The notes beneath the pieces are model-generated. The model saw only the letters and a list, made by a program, of their open reading frames with translations. It was not told the DNA's origin and searched no databases. A DNA stretch of 64,000 bases, from the NCBI GenBank assembly GCA_938039675.1, contig CALHUI010000002.1:1-64000 (forward strand), read 5' to 3'. This document shows positions 1 to 8,884 of this stretch, piece by piece (the stretch's first letter is position 1; each line of letters starts with the position of its first letter). Origin of the DNA: an uncultured Cytophagales bacterium. Its GTDB lineage: Bacteria > Bacteroidota > Bacteroidia > Cytophagales > Thermoflexibacteraceae. The position numbers and the translations under genes are program-made.

Positions 1-301
1 GTTCGATTTCTGTGTCTTTCTGCTTTTGAACTTTTTGTAAGTCTATTTGGCTTGCAAGTCGTCTCAAAAAGAATTGTGCAGGTCGTTCACTTGTCTGAAT
101 TACTGTTGAGTTTTCGGCATTATTATTAATATCAGTGTAGCAATACGCTGCTATTGTCGCCCAGGGTGTCTTGCCAGTTGTTGTAAAGTCACCAAGCGTT
201 CCAAGTTCATTTGCCTTGTCCCAAATTTCCTTTGCAGAAAGTGGTGTCCCAACTTTTTCAATCGTCTTTTCTATAACGTCCCAAAATGTTGTCTTTGCCA
301 T
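1..301 (-). CDS. HARE-HTH domain protein, N-terminal part (runs off window)
   Basis: Reading leftwards from an ATG at 301, an open frame gives 100 codons (MAKTTFWDVIEKTIEKVG...) with no stop before the window edge. The pattern of TFWDVIEKTI, then TPLSAKEIWDKA, then GKTPWATIAAYCYTDI, then FFLRRL matches the HARE-HTH winged-helix domain. That family is known as an N-terminal DNA-reading module on restriction endonucleases, and also occurs in RNA polymerase delta subunits and chromatin proteins. The codons are AT-rich (many ACA, AAA and AAT), unlike the roughly half-GC neighbours, which suggests horizontal acquisition. The effector part lies outside the window, so a nuclease is an inference. The HARE-HTH call itself is fairly secure. 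Confidence 0.7.
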   Translation of the reverse strand, partial: MAKTTFWDVIEKTIEKVGTPLSAKEIWDKANELGTLGDFTTTGKTPWATIAAYCYTDINNNAENSTVIQTSERPAQFFLRRLASQIDLQKVQKQKDTEIE

Positions 302-440
302 TTATTTCTTTTTAGTCGTGTCGCTTTACAATGCCCTATAACGTTTTGCCAAACCTGACAAGCATATCGGCCAGCCCTTATTTTGTTTTGATGTCGTTTT
401 TTTGATAGTGCACGAAAGTATGAAACTGCCTGATTATCTT
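302..440. other. Intergenic stretch at the border of the foreign gene
   Basis: This AT-rich spacer separates the HARE-HTH gene from the core-genome ATPase gene. It contains GCCCTATAACGTTTTG at about 333-348, a string resembling the short conserved sequences often found between accessory genes in Bacteroidota. I cannot show that it is an attachment site. No open frame or strong hairpin is visible. Confidence 0.25.
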
Positions 441-1124
441 TTATGTATTACTAAATAACTGCCCGTCTTTAAGTGTCAGTTTATTATCAATGATACGGTG
501 CTGTTGCATCAAAGGGTCGTGGGAGGTAACAATGATGGTTTTACCTCCTTTTTTCAGCGAGGTAAATACGTCCAGAATTGCCGCTGCCGTGTGGCTGTCC
601 AGATGCGCGGTAGGCTCATCGGCAAAAACAATAGTAGGATTGGCTGCCAAGGCTCTTGCAATAGCGACGCGTTGCTGTTCTCCTCCCGACAATTTTTCTA
701 TGGGCGATTCTATTTTATGTAGAATACCCGCACTTTCGGCAGCTTTTTCCACAGCTTTTTTCAAGCTGTTGTGCGAAAGCCCATAGGGAATAAGCGGAAC
801 GGCAATATTGGCACGTACCGTAAGCCCTCTGATAAGATGAAACTGTTGAAATACCACACCAATATGTTGGCGGCGGAAGCGCGTCAGAAATTTTTCCGGC
901 CAGCGCGATACCTGCTCGCCGAGGCAGTAGTAAGCTCCTTCGGTTGGCTTGGCAAGGCAAGCAAGGATGGAAAGCAAGGTGCTCTTACCGGAACCCGAAG
1001 GGCCTGATAAGAGCACACATTCACCCGCTTCAATCGTTAAACTGATGTCTGTCAGGGCTTTTACTTCATTTCTTTCTCCGCTGTTAAAAACCTTGCTGAC
1101 ACCTATGGTTTCTATAACAGGCAT
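441..1124 (-). CDS. ABC transporter ATP-binding protein, LolD/MacB type
   Basis: A 227-residue single ATPase domain. Walker A is GPSGSGKST (residues 41-49), followed by a Q-loop in VVFQQF, the signature LSGGEQQR, Walker B IVFADEPT with the catalytic Glu, a D-loop, and the switch His in TSHD. Length and motifs match the LolD/MacB/FtsE-like group that powers lipoprotein release or other envelope transport. No permease gene is adjacent, so the substrate is not known. It starts 8 bases after the SPOR-like gene and is probably cotranscribed with it. An FtsE-like role cannot be excluded. Confidence 0.85.
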   Translation of the reverse strand: MPVIETIGVSKVFNSGERNEVKALTDISLTIEAGECVLLSGPSGSGKSTLLSILACLAKPTEGAYYCLGEQVSRWPEKFLTRFRRQHIGVVFQQFHLIRGLTVRANIAVPLIPYGLSHNSLKKAVEKAAESAGILHKIESPIEKLSGGEQQRVAIARALAANPTIVFADEPTAHLDSHTAAAILDVFTSLKKGGKTIIVTSHDPLMQQHRIIDNKLTLKDGQLFSNT

Positions 1125-1132
1125 GGATGCAG

Positions 1133-1789
1133 CTATTGTTTGTTGGCGTTTTGTACTTTTTCAATGTCTTTGGCTTCCAGTACATCTCTGATGTTCATGC
1201 GCTGGTTGTCTTTGTAGGCAACAATCCAAGCATCTTTCACACCCATTTTGCGCAGGTACTTTTTAAAGTTATCGGCTTCCCAATAGTCGCGGAAGTGTCC
1301 TAAGGTGTATTTGTAAGCACCGTCGGAATCCTGTTCAACGGAAAAATTTTTGTTGTTATCCTTGAACATGCTTGCGTCAATTTTGCTGTAAACGCCTACC
1401 TGCACGCGAAACCATACGCCTTTGGTGTATTCGGAATAAGAACCTTCCACCTCATTTTCATCGCGGTTTACATTTGAAGAGTTTCCGCTGCCTCCGCCTC
1501 GTGCGGCTGCCAGTTCGTTACGCAAGGCTTCTATTTCAGCGTCTTTATCGGCAATAATCTTACCCATATTGACCAATTGGCGTTTCATGCCTTCGGCTTC
1601 ACCTACCAGTTCGGCTTTACTGTTCACCAAGTCGCGATATGCCAACGGGTCTAACTCGTTCTTTTTCTTTTTCCACTTTTTGATTTCTTCCTTGTTTTTT
1701 TTGTCATCATTTTTTTTCTGCGCCACAACAGGAAGCACCGCTGCCGAACTTAAAAATGCGAACAGAAAAAAAGCGTAAGCCGGTTTCAT
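1133..1789 (-). CDS. Exported SPOR-like coiled-coil protein
   Basis: 218 residues starting with a signal peptide (MKPAYAFFLFAF...VVAQ). A very lysine-rich stretch follows (residues 25-45), then a short coiled coil (about 60-95) and a Gly/Ser/Asn linker. The C-terminal half (about 120-200) contains WFRVQVGVYS, YKYTLGHFRDYWEADNFKKYLR and AWIVAYKDNQR, the layout of SPOR-type peptidoglycan-binding domains. Similar proteins in Bacteroidota are often labelled ezrin/radixin/moesin-like because of the charged coil. It probably acts in the periplasm on the cell wall. It is the first gene of a likely pair with the downstream ATPase. Confidence 0.6.
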   Translation of the reverse strand: MKPAYAFFLFAFLSSAAVLPVVAQKKNDDKKNKEEIKKWKKKKNELDPLAYRDLVNSKAELVGEAEGMKRQLVNMGKIIADKDAEIEALRNELAAARGGGSGNSSNVNRDENEVEGSYSEYTKGVWFRVQVGVYSKIDASMFKDNNKNFSVEQDSDGAYKYTLGHFRDYWEADNFKKYLRKMGVKDAWIVAYKDNQRMNIRDVLEAKDIEKVQNANKQ

Positions 1790-1866
1790 AACTTTTTATT
1801 AGCTTTGGTTGTGTGAATCAATACTTTACACCAATTTGATAGCATATATTAAGCCAAAAACAAAAT

Positions 1867-3264
1867 TTATTTGAGGCTGCCAACCATATCGGCGGGAACT
1901 ACCCATTGGTCATACTGCTCGTTGGTCAGCAAGCCCAGTGCAAGAGCAGCTTCACGCAACGATGTGCCCTCTTTATGGGCTTTTTTGGCAATTTTAGCGG
2001 CATTGTCATAGCCGATGTGCGGATTCAGCGCAGTTACCAGCATCAGAGAGTTTTCCAGATGACGGGCAATGACTTCATGGTTAGGTTCAATGCCGTCAGC
2101 ACATTTTTCGGCAAACGACACGCAGGCATCGCCCAGCAGGCGGGCAGACTGTAATACGTTGGCCGCAATCAGCGGTTTAAATACATTAAGCTCGAAATGC
2201 CCCATAGAACCGCCTACGCTCACGGCTACGTCATTGCCCATTACTTGCGCACAAACCATTGTTAAGGCTTCGGGCTGTGTCGGGTTCACTTTGCCAGGCA
2301 TGATAGAGGAGCCGGGTTCATTGTCGGGAATGATGATTTCGCCAATGCCGCAGCGCGGGCCGGATGAAAGCATGCGGATATCGTTGGCAACTTTCATGAG
2401 GGCTACTGCCGTGCGTTTCAGAGCACCGCTCAGTTCTACCATTGCATCGTGGGCAGCCAGTGCCTCAAATTTATTGGGTGCGGTTACAAACGGATAGCCT
2501 GTCAGTTCAGCAATTTTTTTGGCAACCAGTACATCATAACCTTTGGGCGTGTTGAGCCCTGTACCTACGGCAGTTCCGCCGAGTGCCAGTTCGCGCACTG
2601 CTTCCAGCGCATTTTTAATGGCGCGGATGCTCATATCTATTTGCTGCACATAGCCGCTGAATTCCTGCCCCAACGTAAGCGGTGTAGCATCCATAAAGTG
2701 TGTACGGCCTGTTTTCACAATCGGCATGAAGGCCTGCGCCTTGGCAGCCAAGCTGTCGCGGAGCCGTTGCAGACCGGGCAGCGTAATTTCTACTACCTGC
2801 TTGTAGGCTGCAATGTGCATCGCCGTAGGGAAGGTATCATTAGAAGACTGCGATTTATTAACGTCGTCGTTAGGGTGCAGTACCTTTTTCTCGTCGGTGA
2901 GCTGACCACCACTAATGACGTGTGCACGATAGGCAATCACTTCATTAACGTTCATGTTGCTTTGCGTACCCGAGCCGGTTTGCCAGATAACCAGCGGGAA
3001 CTCGCCGTCTAATTTTCCGGCCAATATTTCATCGCATACCTTACCAATCAAATCGCTCTTTTCTTTGGAGAGAACGCCCAATTCGTAATTGGCGAGTGCA
3101 GCGGCTTTTTTAAGGTAAGCAAAGGCATAAATCACCTCTTTGGGCATACTGCCTTCCGGCCCGATTTTGAAGTTATTGCGTGAGCGCTCGGTTTGCGCAC
3201 CCCAGTACTTATCGGCAGGTACTTGTACCTCGCCCATCGTGTCGCGTTCTATGCGGTAATTCAT
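1867..3264 (-). CDS. fumC: Class II fumarate hydratase
   Basis: 465 residues. It interconverts fumarate and malate in the TCA cycle in the cytoplasm. Class II hallmarks are visible: [14 protein letters not shown], the active-site stretch [11 protein letters not shown], and the superfamily signature [13 protein letters not shown] near residue 320. The frame can be extended to a TTG at 3294, but the ATG at 3264 gives the usual family start [13 protein letters not shown], so I used that. The gene stands alone with gaps of about 80-100 bases on each side. Full length, no anomalies. Confidence 0.95.
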   Translation of the reverse strand: MNYRIERDTMGEVQVPADKYWGAQTERSRNNFKIGPEGSMPKEVIYAFAYLKKAAALANYELGVLSKEKSDLIGKVCDEILAGKLDGEFPLVIWQTGSGTQSNMNVNEVIAYRAHVISGGQLTDEKKVLHPNDDVNKSQSSNDTFPTAMHIAAYKQVVEITLPGLQRLRDSLAAKAQAFMPIVKTGRTHFMDATPLTLGQEFSGYVQQIDMSIRAIKNALEAVRELALGGTAVGTGLNTPKGYDVLVAKKIAELTGYPFVTAPNKFEALAAHDAMVELSGALKRTAVALMKVANDIRMLSSGPRCGIGEIIIPDNEPGSSIMPGKVNPTQPEALTMVCAQVMGNDVAVSVGGSMGHFELNVFKPLIAANVLQSARLLGDACVSFAEKCADGIEPNHEVIARHLENSLMLVTALNPHIGYDNAAKIAKKAHKEGTSLREAALALGLLTNEQYDQWVVPADMVGSLK

Positions 3265-3368
3265 CGGTGAAAAAGTTTTAATTAATGCAAACAAATTTAA
3301 TGGAAGATAACGGGATACGTGCGCAGGTAAGAGGAGATTTAGATAAATAATTAGGAGTAAATTTTAAC

Positions 3369-4268
3369 TCACACTCTCGAAAGCCGACTTCTTGCATCGT
3401 CCCATCGTTTGAGTAAGGGATACATAAGAACAGCTACCAGAATAATTGCTGCGCCCATATAGAAGCCGCCGGTCAGTTGTTCGTGTTCGTTAAAAAACAC
3501 TGCTGCAAGCAGGATACCGTACACAGGTTCCAGATTAACGGTCAGATTGACTGCAAATGCTGTAAGTCGTTTCATGAGTTCTACCGATGCCGCATAGGCA
3601 TATACTGTACAAGCCCATGCCAAAACCATAATCCAAATCCAGTCCGTTGCCTGCGGAATCAGTTGCAGAGGTTCGCCATTGTTGAGAAAATGCTGATAAA
3701 TCGGTAAACTGATGAGTGAAACCAACCAAGCGCCTATCATTTCGTAGAAAGTGATGGTTTGGTGGTGGTATTTTTTAGTAAATTGGCTGTTAATGACCGT
3801 AAAAACAGAGGCCAAAAAGGCGGAAGCCAGTGCTAAGGTAAGCCCCAGCATCTGCTTGAACTCAAAACGGAAAATGACATATAAGCCGGCTATGATGACC
3901 AACCCGCTGACTAACTCGTACCACTTTACTGCTTTTTTATTCATAAAAGGCTCCAGTACAGATGTCCAAAGGGAGCAGGTTGCCATGCCTGCCAAACAGA
4001 TGGAAGCATTAGCCACCCTTGCAGAGGCAAAGAACAACACCCAGTGCATCCCGACAATGGTGCCGGTAAATATCAGGCGAATGATGGCTGCACCGTCTAA
4101 TTTCACCGATTGTTTGCCGATGAGCAGAATTGCTGCCAAACCCGCTATTGCCAGCAGTGTACGGTAAAAAACCAGTTCCAATGCCGGAATGCTGATAAGC
4201 AGCCCCAGAACAGCGGTGAAACCCCACAGCAATACGATAAAATGCAGTTGCAAATAGTCTTTGAACAT
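3369..4268 (-). CDS. EamA-family (drug/metabolite) transporter
   Basis: 299 residues, almost entirely hydrophobic, with about ten predicted membrane helices in two repeated halves (about 1-140 and 150-290), as in EamA/DMT carriers. The second half contains AWACTVYAYAASVELMKRLTAFAVNLTVNLEPVYGILLAA, shown here as a family-typical stretch around residues 215-255. It is presumably an inner-membrane permease or exporter; the substrate cannot be told from sequence. It starts 12 bases after the LptF/LptG-like gene and is the last gene of a three-gene minus-strand operon. Confidence 0.85.
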   Translation of the reverse strand: MFKDYLQLHFIVLLWGFTAVLGLLISIPALELVFYRTLLAIAGLAAILLIGKQSVKLDGAAIIRLIFTGTIVGMHWVLFFASARVANASICLAGMATCSLWTSVLEPFMNKKAVKWYELVSGLVIIAGLYVIFRFEFKQMLGLTLALASAFLASVFTVINSQFTKKYHHQTITFYEMIGAWLVSLISLPIYQHFLNNGEPLQLIPQATDWIWIMVLAWACTVYAYAASVELMKRLTAFAVNLTVNLEPVYGILLAAVFFNEHEQLTGGFYMGAAIILVAVLMYPLLKRWDDARSRLSRV

Positions 4269-4280
4269 AATGGAAGAGTC

Positions 4281-5363
4281 TTATCGCGGAACAGTCTTGT
4301 ACATAATAATTGCCAACACACCAAACAGCAGCGGCGGTGCCCAAGCCGCCACAAAAGGTGAAACAGAACCCGCCTGACCTAAGCTCATAAACATCCGCGC
4401 CAAAATGATGAACAGAAAAGCTATCAGAAAACCAATGGCAATTTGCACGCCCGACCCTTGCCGCGATTTGCGGGCAGAGACAATCACTCCCATGAATGTC
4501 AAAATAATAATAGCAAAGGGATAGGCAAATGCCATATTCTTTTGTACTAGAAAAATACCAACCGCTGTATTGCCCCGCATCAGTTGTTCTTCTACATACG
4601 CATTGATTTCGGGTATGGTCAGTTCTTCGTGCAGCAGGTGCGTACTTTCAAAGTCTTTGGGCGAAAGACGCAACAGCGTATCGATTTTTTCACCGTATTT
4701 CAGCACTTCGCGTTCGCCGGAGAACTGATGGAGGCGATAATTTTCAATAGACCATTTGCCGCTTGTGCTGTCCCAACGGATGCGCTCGGCACTGAGCTTC
4801 TCCAAGAGCTGGTTGCCTATGATGCGTTCCAACGTAAACTGATAGCCGGTTTGAGTAAAGTTATTGTAGTTCTGCATGTAGGCGTAAGCATCGGGAGCCA
4901 CGCGAAAATGCACGTTGGTGGCATCGTAGAAGTAACGCTCTTTGATGAAGGCGCGCTCAAATGCTACCCGCGACTTGTTGGTAATGGGTACCAGATAGGT
5001 GGTGCCTGCAATGCTAATGACTGCCAACAATGCCGCACCTAGCATATAGGGCATCAACAGGCGCATAAAACTCACCCCAGAGGCAAGCATCGCAATAATT
5101 TCCGTGCGGTTGGCCAACCGCACGGTTACAAAAACTGTTGCCAAGAATACAATAATCGGGCTGAGCAAATTGGTCATGTAGGGAATGTAGTTGATATAAT
5201 AGTGTTCAATGATAAACCCTAACGACAACTTATTGCGGTAAAAATCCTGACTTTTCTCGCTGTAATCAATCACGCAGATAATGGCATTGAGCATGATGAC
5301 CACATACACAAACGTACTGAGAAACTTTTTCAGAATATAAGCATCTATTAGTTTGAGACGCAT
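4281..5363 (-). CDS. LptF/LptG family permease
   Basis: 360 residues of the YjgP/YjgQ family, the inner-membrane permeases of the Lpt machine that moves lipopolysaccharide to the outer membrane. The N-terminal membrane part begins LKLIDAYILKKFLSTF and carries helices near 15-35, 55-75 and 95-120. A soluble periplasmic part (about 125-270) follows, then three C-terminal helices (about 275-355). Bacteroidota often encode LptF and LptG paralogues in separate places; I cannot say which this is. It sits 6 bases downstream of the beta-CASP hydrolase and 12 bases before the EamA transporter. Confidence 0.85.
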   Translation of the reverse strand: MRLKLIDAYILKKFLSTFVYVVIMLNAIICVIDYSEKSQDFYRNKLSLGFIIEHYYINYIPYMTNLLSPIIVFLATVFVTVRLANRTEIIAMLASGVSFMRLLMPYMLGAALLAVISIAGTTYLVPITNKSRVAFERAFIKERYFYDATNVHFRVAPDAYAYMQNYNNFTQTGYQFTLERIIGNQLLEKLSAERIRWDSTSGKWSIENYRLHQFSGEREVLKYGEKIDTLLRLSPKDFESTHLLHEELTIPEINAYVEEQLMRGNTAVGIFLVQKNMAFAYPFAIIILTFMGVIVSARKSRQGSGVQIAIGFLIAFLFIILARMFMSLGQAGSVSPFVAAWAPPLLFGVLAIIMYKTVPR

Positions 5364-5369
5364 GGCAGT

Positions 5370-6800
5370 TTAGTCCAACACAAAAGTTTGTCCTTTTTCG
5401 GGCATGGCCACTTGTTGGTAGCCTTCGGTTGAAAGCAGGGTACGGAATGCTTCCATTGAATCGGTTTCGCCATGCACCAAAAATAACTGTTTCAAACGGT
5501 CGGGTGCCTGTTGTTTAACAAACTTTATGAGGTCGTCTTGGTCGCCGTGTCCGCTGAAAGCATCGGTGTACTTCACTTTGGCAAGTACGGGAATTTCTTG
5601 GTCGCCTACGCGCAGCGAAGGAATGCCGTCCAGCAATTGCCTGCCCAGCGTATTCTCTGCGCTGTAACCAATCATCAGAATGGTGCAATACGGGTTAGAA
5701 AGGTTGTGGCGAATGTGGTGCTGAATACGCCCGCCTTCCAGCATACCCGAAGAAGAGATAATAATACAAGGCTCGCGGTAGTTGCTGATGGCCTTGCTGT
5801 TTTTCAGGTCTTCCACAATCACCAGATTGTCAAAATCAAAAAGGGTATCGTGGGTTGCCAAAAAATCGCGGGCATCCTTGTTGAGCATTTTGCTGTAACG
5901 CGCATAAATTTTGGTGCTTTGCAGTGCCATCGGGCTGTCGGAAAAGATTTTGATGGGTGGCAAACGCCTTTGCATAGCTAATTTGTTAAATGTATAAAGC
6001 AACGATTGCGTGCGGCCTACACTAAACGACGGGATAATCAGCCTGCCGGGCTTCTCTACACAGGTTTCTATGATGGCTTTTTCCAACTCTGCCCCTACTT
6101 CCACATTAGGGATATGATTGCGTCCGCCATAGGTACTTTCGCAAATCAGGTAATCTACTTGCGGAACAGGCGAAGGGTCGGGCAGCAGGGGGTAGTTGTA
6201 GCGCCCTATATCTCCCGAAAACAGGATGCTGCGTTGCTTGCCGTTTTCGTTTACCTCAATGAGGATACTGGCAGCTCCGAGCAGGTGCCCTGCGGGAATG
6301 AATGTAACGTATAAGCCTCTCTTAACCTGAAAGCGCTGATTAAACGCAATGCCGACGAAGTTGTCCATCGCAGACTCTACCTGTCTTTCAATGTACCATT
6401 CGTTCACTACATTGGGCGGCGGCAACTGCTTCTTCTTTTTCTTTTTGGAAAGATTTTGTAGCCTGCGGCGGTGCAATGCAACCGAATCGGTCAATAACAG
6501 GTGGGTGAGGTCTATGGTAGGAGAAGTACACAGTACTTGCCCCTCGTAACCTTCGCGATATAGATTGGGAATATTTCCCGAATGGTCTATATGGGCGTGG
6601 GTTAACAATACCAGATTGAGCGTACTTGCATCAAACGGAAAAACTGACCCTGGAAATGCCTGCGGCAACTCTTCTTCTTTGCCGCGTTCTCTGTCCATAT
6701 CAAAACCGCAATCTATCAGAATGCGATAATCGTCTTCTAATTCCAATAAATACATGCTGCCCGTAACTTGTCGGGCAGCCCCCCAAAACGTCAGTTTCAT
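5370..6800 (-). CDS. Beta-CASP metallo-beta-lactamase-fold hydrolase (RNA-processing type)
   Basis: 476 residues. The metal site is intact: THAHIDHSG (H68, H70, D72, H73), then GHLLGAAS, SGDIGRYNYP and the CASP motif CESTYGGR. The later motifs SSSGMLEGGR and FLVHGE are also present. This is the arrangement of CPSF73/Ysh1-like RNA endonucleases/5' exonucleases. A cytoplasmic nuclease acting on RNA is the family expectation; the actual substrate is unknown. A lysine cluster (about residues 119-124) might contact nucleic acid. It is the first gene of the operon with the LptF/G-like permease and the EamA carrier, a pairing with no obvious functional logic. Confidence 0.85.
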   Translation of the reverse strand: MKLTFWGAARQVTGSMYLLELEDDYRILIDCGFDMDRERGKEEELPQAFPGSVFPFDASTLNLVLLTHAHIDHSGNIPNLYREGYEGQVLCTSPTIDLTHLLLTDSVALHRRRLQNLSKKKKKKQLPPPNVVNEWYIERQVESAMDNFVGIAFNQRFQVKRGLYVTFIPAGHLLGAASILIEVNENGKQRSILFSGDIGRYNYPLLPDPSPVPQVDYLICESTYGGRNHIPNVEVGAELEKAIIETCVEKPGRLIIPSFSVGRTQSLLYTFNKLAMQRRLPPIKIFSDSPMALQSTKIYARYSKMLNKDARDFLATHDTLFDFDNLVIVEDLKNSKAISNYREPCIIISSSGMLEGGRIQHHIRHNLSNPYCTILMIGYSAENTLGRQLLDGIPSLRVGDQEIPVLAKVKYTDAFSGHGDQDDLIKFVKQQAPDRLKQLFLVHGETDSMEAFRTLLSTEGYQQVAMPEKGQTFVLD

Positions 6801-6897
6801 TCTCTCAAATATCTTTTAAGCTATGTTTGGCACGAACCTGACAGGCTCTGGAAACCTATCAGATTCCGGATAGCATCTCATCAGATTTTGCCTCAAC

Positions 6898-8793
6898 TCA
6901 ATAAGCCCGCTCGTGCGAACCTTGCATAAATTTAATGAACGCATTATTTACGATGTAATTACCGCCCGGCGTAGGATAATCACCTGTAAAGTACCAGTCG
7001 CCGATATGATTGGGGCAGGCACGATGCAGATTTTCTACGGTTTGGTACACCACCTTAACTTCTGCCTGAATGTGAGGCTGTTTTACTATCTGCGCCACTT
7101 TATCGGAAATTTGCTCGTAGGTAAACGGCGCATAAATTTCTTTGACATGATTCACGATTTTGTGGCTTTCCAGCTTAACGGCATCTAAACATTTCTGGTA
7201 AACCTCTTCCAGCAAATAAAGTTTTTTGTGTTCCTTCAACAGTTCGCGTGCGGCACGGAAAGCAACAAACTCATGCATACGCGACATATCAATGCCGTAA
7301 CAATCGGGAAAGCGAATCTGTGGTGCGGAAGAAACTATCACAATACGCTTGGGCTCTAATTTTTCCAGCATATTGATAATGCTTTTCTCTAAGGTAGTGC
7401 CGCGCACAATGGAGTCATCTATTACAACAATTGTATCCTGCCGCTTTTTAATAACCTCGTAGGTAGTGTCGTACACATGCTCGACCAAATCGTTGCGATG
7501 TGCATCATCGGTGATGAAGGTGCGCAACTTGGCATCTTTAATCACCAATTTTTCCACTCGCGGACGGAACGAAAGCACCGATTCCAAGTCTTTGGCACTG
7601 AGTTTTCTTTCTGCAATCGCTTTTTTTCGCTGCTCAATCAGAAATTCTTCTATTCCCTGCATCAAGCCCAAAAAGGCTGTTTCGGCTGTGTTAGGGATAT
7701 AGGAAAAAACAGTATTATTCAGGTCGTAGTCAATGGCTTTCAGAATCTGGTCGCGGAGCAAATAGCCCAAGGCCTTGCGTTCCTGATAGATTTCTGGGTC
7801 GTTGCCGCGTGAAAAATAAATGCGCTCAAAACTGCACGAACGCTTAGGCAGCGACTCGGTAAAAGGCAACATCCGATAGTCGCCTTCTTTGTCTATAATC
7901 AGTGCGTGGCCGGGTGTAATTTCCTGAATCTGGTTGTATTGGCAGCCAAAAGTCGTTTTGATAGCCGGTTTTTCGGAGGCAACAACTACTACTTCCTCAT
8001 CGGCGTAATAGTAGGCCGGGCGGATACCGGCAGGGTCGCGTGCGACAAATGCTGCGCCGTAGCCTGTCAAACCGGCCATGGCATAGCCGCCGTCAAAGTC
8101 TTTGCAGGCACGTTGCAATACGCGCTGCAAGTCAATATGTTTTTCCAGTAATGTTGTAATTTCTTGATTATCAAATCCTTGCTGATTGTAGTGGTCAAAC
8201 AGGCGTTGGTTTTCGGTATCCAGAAAATGCCCTATTTTTTCCAATACGGTAACTGTGTCGGCTTTGGCTTCGGGATGCTGACCTAAACTGATGAGTTTTT
8301 TAAACTGTTCATCTACATTGGTCATGTTGAAATTACCTGCCACAATCAGATTGCGGCTTCGCCAGTTGCTGCGGCGGATGAACGGATGCACACTCTCAAT
8401 GCCATTGCCACCAAACGTTCCGTAGCGCAAGTGCCCCAGCCATAACTCGCCGGTATAAGGTACGTTATTTTTTAACCAGTTCGCGTTCAGGTATTTGTCA
8501 GGATACTTTTTTTGTACTTTCCGAAGCACTTTGCCCACTTTTTTGAAAATGTGTACAATGGGCTGAGCTTTCACGGAACGCACCCGATGCATGTATAGAT
8601 TGCCGGGGCGCGGATTGATGACGATGTTTGCCACACCGGCACCGTCCTGCCCGCGATTGTGTTGCTTTTCCATCAGAAGGTACAGGCGATTAATGGCGTA
8701 AGCAGGTGTGCCGTATCGCTCAATATAATAGGAAAGGGGCTTGCGAAGCCGAATCAGCGCAATGCCACATTCATGGCGGATAAAGTCGCTCAT
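6898..8793 (-). CDS. Amidophosphoribosyltransferase-like class II glutamine amidotransferase (long PurF form)
   Basis: 631 residues from the ATG at 8793. The frame could extend to 8838, but the chosen start places the likely nucleophile Cys at position 9 (MSDFIRHECGIAL), as in PurF proteins whose short leader is removed. HNRGQDGAG is the class II glutaminase motif, GNFNMTN the loop near the oxyanion region, and TIVVIDDSIVRGTT the PRPP-binding loop of the phosphoribosyltransferase half. It should make phosphoribosylamine from PRPP and glutamine, the first step of purine synthesis. Standard PurF is about 470-510 residues; this one has extra segments, including LRKPLSYYIERYGTPAY right after the Cys. 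Its exact role may differ from housekeeping PurF. Confidence 0.75.
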   Translation of the reverse strand: MSDFIRHECGIALIRLRKPLSYYIERYGTPAYAINRLYLLMEKQHNRGQDGAGVANIVINPRPGNLYMHRVRSVKAQPIVHIFKKVGKVLRKVQKKYPDKYLNANWLKNNVPYTGELWLGHLRYGTFGGNGIESVHPFIRRSNWRSRNLIVAGNFNMTNVDEQFKKLISLGQHPEAKADTVTVLEKIGHFLDTENQRLFDHYNQQGFDNQEITTLLEKHIDLQRVLQRACKDFDGGYAMAGLTGYGAAFVARDPAGIRPAYYYADEEVVVVASEKPAIKTTFGCQYNQIQEITPGHALIIDKEGDYRMLPFTESLPKRSCSFERIYFSRGNDPEIYQERKALGYLLRDQILKAIDYDLNNTVFSYIPNTAETAFLGLMQGIEEFLIEQRKKAIAERKLSAKDLESVLSFRPRVEKLVIKDAKLRTFITDDAHRNDLVEHVYDTTYEVIKKRQDTIVVIDDSIVRGTTLEKSIINMLEKLEPKRIVIVSSAPQIRFPDCYGIDMSRMHEFVAFRAARELLKEHKKLYLLEEVYQKCLDAVKLESHKIVNHVKEIYAPFTYEQISDKVAQIVKQPHIQAEVKVVYQTVENLHRACPNHIGDWYFTGDYPTPGGNYIVNNAFIKFMQGSHERAY

Positions 8794-8817
8794 GCGAAGG
8801 CTAAAAATAAAGAAGTG

Positions 8818-8825
8818 CAAATGTA
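8818..8825 (-). promoter_or_regulatory. Possible -7 box for the PurF-like gene
   Basis: Minus-strand TACATTTG fits the Bacteroidota -7 consensus TAnnTTTG, 24 bases before the chosen ATG. No TTG lies at the expected distance upstream, so this is weak evidence. It mildly supports the 8793 start, since the longer frame would begin upstream of the implied transcription start. Confidence 0.3.
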
Positions 8826-8884
8826 CACCTTTTCCCATAGTTTTCTATGGGCTGTTTGCAGATGATTGGCAATAAGTAGAACCT

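Noticed and set aside
333-348. GCCCTATAACGTTTTG as an integron attachment (attC) site
   Set aside because: Only one arm-like string is visible, with no matching second arm at a proper distance. Noted in the spacer only.
2449-3012. Long open frames on the opposite strand of fumC, rho, GH65, mfd and the T9SS gene
   Set aside because: They mirror well-supported genes, have no recognisable motifs and no spacing or overlap pattern of real genes.
3265-3294. Longer fumC frame starting at TTG 3294
   Set aside because: The extra ten residues are not part of the family start, and an ATG at 3264 gives the expected N-terminus. The same reasoning set the starts of the D-hydroxyacid dehydrogenase, cmk, galE, rpsF and several others.
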